Shown: one piece after another, positions 7,124 through 9,349 of the stretch
How the letters are laid out: each line of letters opens with the position of its first letter
Position numbering within the stretch: position 1 is the stretch's first letter
Source of the DNA: Acidobacteriaceae bacterium
GTDB lineage: Bacteria; Acidobacteriota; Terriglobia; Terriglobales; Acidobacteriaceae
Length of the DNA stretch: 9,349 bases
NCBI GenBank assembly: GCA_003156495.1
Contig: PMHC01000240.1
Location: forward strand, 3,570-12,918
Reading direction: 5' to 3'
Notes under the pieces: model-generated
What the model saw: only the letters and a program-made list of their open reading frames with translations
Database searches by the model: none
What the model was told of the DNA's origin: nothing
Made by a program: the position numbers and the translations under genes

Positions 7124-7888
7124 TTATTTCTGCTCGACGATGTGAACCGAATGTTCCAGGCGGAAGGTCAAAAGCGTTTCGGCGGGCAGAACAATCTCCT
7201 GGTTGCCCGTCATCGCGCTGCCAGCCGTGCCCGCTCCGGCGCCAGCCAACCCGCCGATGAGTGCGCCCTTTTTACCGCCGGCCAATGCGCCCACGATCGC
7301 GCCAAATGCGCCGCCGCCGCCGGCAAACTCCGCCGTCCGTTTACCCTTGCCTTTTTCCGCGCGCTCGATCGAGCTGGTGGCCACCGGATAGCTGCCCCAT
7401 TTGGTGTGCACCCGCTCCAGGCGCAGCTCAAGCCTCGCCTCGCCCTTAATGTGCCCCAGCGCTTTGGCGTCCACAACACTCCCTTCGGCGCGCGCCCCCC
7501 TGGCAATCACGGTTCGGCCGTTAATCACCACGCTGTCGGCCATCGTCGCCCTGAATGCGTCGCCGGGATGGTTGATTCTCGACCCGAGATCCTCATCGAG
7601 GCGCACGCGCAGGCTCGTGCCAACGGGCAGATTGACGGCGACTGGCGGTGGGGGCGGCGGTGGAGGCGTCTGCGGCGCGGCCGAAGCAGCGCTTGTCACT
7701 GCACCCGACGCTGCGCCCGCTTGCGTTGCGCCGCCGGCCTGCGGCGGATTTTGTTGCGATTGCGCGGCCGGAGCATTTGCCGGTTGATTGCTGCTGGCCG
7801 GCTGCGTTTTGGATTTACATCCGTTAAACGCAAGCATCGATGCGAGCCCAAGAAAGACTACGGGGGTATAAAAATGACGGAAGCTCAT
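7124..7888 (-). CDS. Predicted lipoprotein with Pro-rich linker, beta-type domain and glycine zipper
   Basis: The function of this 254-residue protein is not known to me. Residues 1-23 are a lipoprotein signal peptide with FNGC at 21-24 as a slightly unusual lipobox; Phe at -3 is not the commonest residue. C24 would be lipidated. Residues 25-83 are a low-complexity Ala/Gln/Pro linker ending in eight consecutive prolines (75-82). Residues 85-175 (LPVGTSLRVRLDEDLGSRI, then PGDAFRATM, VINGRTVIARGARAEGSV) resemble beta-domains of TrbI/VirB10-like proteins, in which a default-valued pore component carries the same pattern; this is a weak match. Residues 190-228 form a glycine zipper, a segment often membrane-associated. 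The end (LPAETLLTFRLEHSV) is beta-like. Start ATG 7888 has a strong GAGGTG ribosome site eight bases upstream. It is convergent with the phosphodiesterase and divergent from the ABC-F gene. An envelope or outer-membrane role is likely. Confidence 0.88.
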   Translation of the reverse strand: MSFRHFYTPVVFLGLASMLAFNGCKSKTQPASSNQPANAPAAQSQQNPPQAGGATQAGAASGAVTSAASAAPQTPPPPPPPPVAVNLPVGTSLRVRLDEDLGSRINHPGDAFRATMADSVVINGRTVIARGARAEGSVVDAKALGHIKGEARLELRLERVHTKWGSYPVATSSIERAEKGKGKRTAEFAGGGGAFGAIVGALAGGKKGALIGGLAGAGAGTAGSAMTGNQEIVLPAETLLTFRLEHSVHIVEQK

Positions 7889-8000
7889 GACGCTAACACC
7901 TCGTTGGGCAGTCTACATCAGCACGCCGACAAAGAGCACTCCGTCGCCGGCAAAAAACGCGCGCGCCGCTCGATTCGCCCTCTCCCCGTAAACTGAAGAT
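7889..8000. other. Divergent intergenic region, lipoprotein / ABC-F
   Basis: This 112-nt stretch must hold both start signals. The lipoprotein ribosome site GAGGTG is at 7902-7897 (minus strand). On the plus strand only GAAG (7995-7998), two bases before the ABC-F ATG, resembles a ribosome site. I found no pair of promoter hexamers with good spacing on either strand. Confidence 0.5.
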
Positions 8001-9349
8001 ATGCCGCCGATTCTGATTGCACAGAATATTTCTAAACGCTTCGGCGTCACGCCGCTTTTTGAGAACCTCACTTTCGCCGTCCACGACGGCGACCGCATCG
8101 GACTCATCGGCCCCAATGGCACTGGCAAATCAACTTTGCTCTCCATCCTCGGCGCCGAGCAGGAACCCGATTCCGGCGAAGTCTCCTTTCGCAAAGGCAC
8201 GCGCGTCGGCTACGTCCACCAGATCTCCGATTACGCCGCCGGCCTCACCATCCGCCAGGTCGTCGAGGCGGCCCTCGAGCGCGCCTCCGTCCCCGCTACC
8301 GACCGCGAACAGCGCCTGCGCGAAACGCTGGGCCGCGCCAGCTTTGCCGAAGATGACGCGCCCGCCCATCCCGGCATGAATCGCGAAGCCGCCAGCCTCA
8401 GCGGCGGATGGCGCAAACGCCTCGCCATCGTTGAAGCTCTCGTCACCGAGCCTGACGTGCTACTCCTCGACGAGCCCACCAACCACCTCGATCTGGAAGG
8501 CATCGAGTGGATCGAGGATCTGCTCCGCACCGCGCGCTTCGCCTACGTCGTCGTCACGCACGACCGCTACTTTCTTGAAAACGCCGCCGCCGAAGTCGTC
8601 GAGCTGAACCGCATCTACTCCGAGGGCCTGCTGCGCGTTAAAGGCGGCTACGCAAAATTTCTTGAAGATCGCGAGGCCTACGTCGATTGGCAGCAGCGCG
8701 CCCAAGAAAGCCTTCGCAACCGCGTCCGTGTGGAAATGGAATGGCTGCGCCGCGGCCCCAAGGCTCGCGCCACCAAGGCCAAAGCCCGCATCGACAATGC
8801 CAACTCGCTCATCTCCGAGCTGCGTGAATCCGAGTCGCGCAGTCACACGACCTCGGCCGGCATCAGCTTCGATGCCACCGGCCGTCAAACCAAGCACCTC
8901 GTCGAAGTCGAAAACGCCGCCGTCACTCTCGGCGGCCGCGAAATTTTGCGCGGCGTCAATCTCATCCTCACCAACGGACTCAAGCTCGGCCTCGCCGGCC
9001 CCAACGGCTCGGGCAAAACCACTCTGCTGCGCGCCATCACCGGCGAACTTTCGCTCAGCGCAGGAGAAATTCGCCGCGCTCACGGCCTGCGCATCGTCTA
9101 CTTTTCGCAGATGCGCGAGCTCGATACTTCGCTCACCCTCCGCCGCACTCTCGCGCCAGATTCCGACTCCGTCATCTATCAGGATCGCCTCGTCCACGTC
9201 GCCAGCTACGCCGCGCGTTTCCTCTTCACCAGCGAGCAGCTCAATCAGCCGGTCGAGCGCCTCAGCGGCGGCGAGCGCGCCCGCGTCCTCATCGCTCGCC
9301 TCATGCTGCAGCCCGCCGACCTGCTCGTCCTCGACGAGCCCACCAACGA
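8001..9349 (+). CDS. ABC-F family ATPase, Uup-like (partial, C-terminus beyond window)
   Basis: ABC-F proteins are soluble twin-ATPase factors that act on the ribosome or on DNA structures and do not transport. The first 449 codons are present. Nucleotide domain 1 has Walker A GPNGTGKST (37-45), signature LSGGW (133-137) and Walker B LLLDEPTNHLD (154-164), with a following THDR switch. The linker (about 228-285) contains WLRRGPKARATKAKARI, closely like the linker of E. coli Uup (WIRQGIKARRTR). Domain 2 has Walker A GPNGSGKTT (333-341), signature LSGGE (421-425) and Walker B LVLDEPTN (442-449), where the window ends with GA, consistent with the PTND of Uup. The start is firm because TAA at 7989-7991 is in frame nine bases upstream; the ribosome site (GAAG) is weak and close. 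Uup is linked to ribosome assembly and to precise transposon excision. The Uup assignment is likely but not proven without the C-terminal domain. Confidence 0.93.
   Translation, partial: MPPILIAQNISKRFGVTPLFENLTFAVHDGDRIGLIGPNGTGKSTLLSILGAEQEPDSGEVSFRKGTRVGYVHQISDYAAGLTIRQVVEAALERASVPATDREQRLRETLGRASFAEDDAPAHPGMNREAASLSGGWRKRLAIVEALVTEPDVLLLDEPTNHLDLEGIEWIEDLLRTARFAYVVVTHDRYFLENAAAEVVELNRIYSEGLLRVKGGYAKFLEDREAYVDWQQRAQESLRNRVRVEMEWLRRGPKARATKAKARIDNANSLISELRESESRSHTTSAGISFDATGRQTKHLVEVENAAVTLGGREILRGVNLILTNGLKLGLAGPNGSGKTTLLRAITGELSLSAGEIRRAHGLRIVYFSQMRELDTSLTLRRTLAPDSDSVIYQDRLVHVASYAARFLFTSEQLNQPVERLSGGERARVLIARLMLQPADLLVLDEPTN

Noticed and set aside
7070..7996. Plus-strand open frame of 308 codons
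   Set aside because: It covers the lipoprotein gene in antisense; the minus-strand product has a signal peptide, lipobox and strong ribosome site, and this frame has none.
8460..9197. Minus-strand open frame of 245 codons
   Set aside because: It is antisense to the ABC-F ATPase motifs; no independent start signal or family resemblance.

Overview
The window is a GC-rich bacterial chromosome segment with ordinary housekeeping genes and no sign of phage, plasmid, transposon or CRISPR material. The protein sequences suggest Acidobacteriota. The pointers are the long Val/Pro/Ala-rich IF-2 linker, an insertion-bearing RimP, a glycine-zipper lipoprotein and dispersed-type inverted repeats. This assignment rests on recall of the families, not on a search, and should be treated as moderate.

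Positions 1-5150 (minus strand) hold the conserved translation/transcription cluster in the order rimP, nusA, infB. RimP matures the 30S subunit, NusA controls pausing, termination and antitermination, and IF-2 (cut by the window edge after residue 782) positions initiator tRNA. The cluster appears to start from a sigma70-like promoter at 5121-5149. It is followed by a leader with a hairpin (5065-5101) and a canonical intrinsic terminator (5032-5058), all before the rimP start at 4963. This looks like an attenuator of the rimP-leader type. The rimP-nusA gap carries a five-unit heptamer array of CTAG (4327-4361) that overlaps the rimP stop codon and could pair with a distant complementary copy. 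The nusA-infB gap (122 nt) has no recognisable gene; ylxR and ylxQ, which sit there in many bacteria, are absent.

Positions 5386-7002 (plus strand) encode a membrane-anchored cyclic-di-GMP phosphodiesterase. It has an N-terminal periplasmic CSS-type sensor with paired cysteines and a C-terminal EAL domain whose catalytic residues all appear present. It is divergent from rimP. The 422-nt region between the two holds the rimP regulatory leader and a 13-bp inverted repeat next to the phosphodiesterase ribosome binding site.

Positions 7003-7123 separate two convergent genes and are filled with short inverted repeats. A minus-strand lipoprotein follows (7124-7888), with a signal peptide, a Pro-rich linker, a beta-type domain and a glycine zipper. 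Divergent from it is the start of an ABC-F ATPase of the Uup type (8001 to the window edge).
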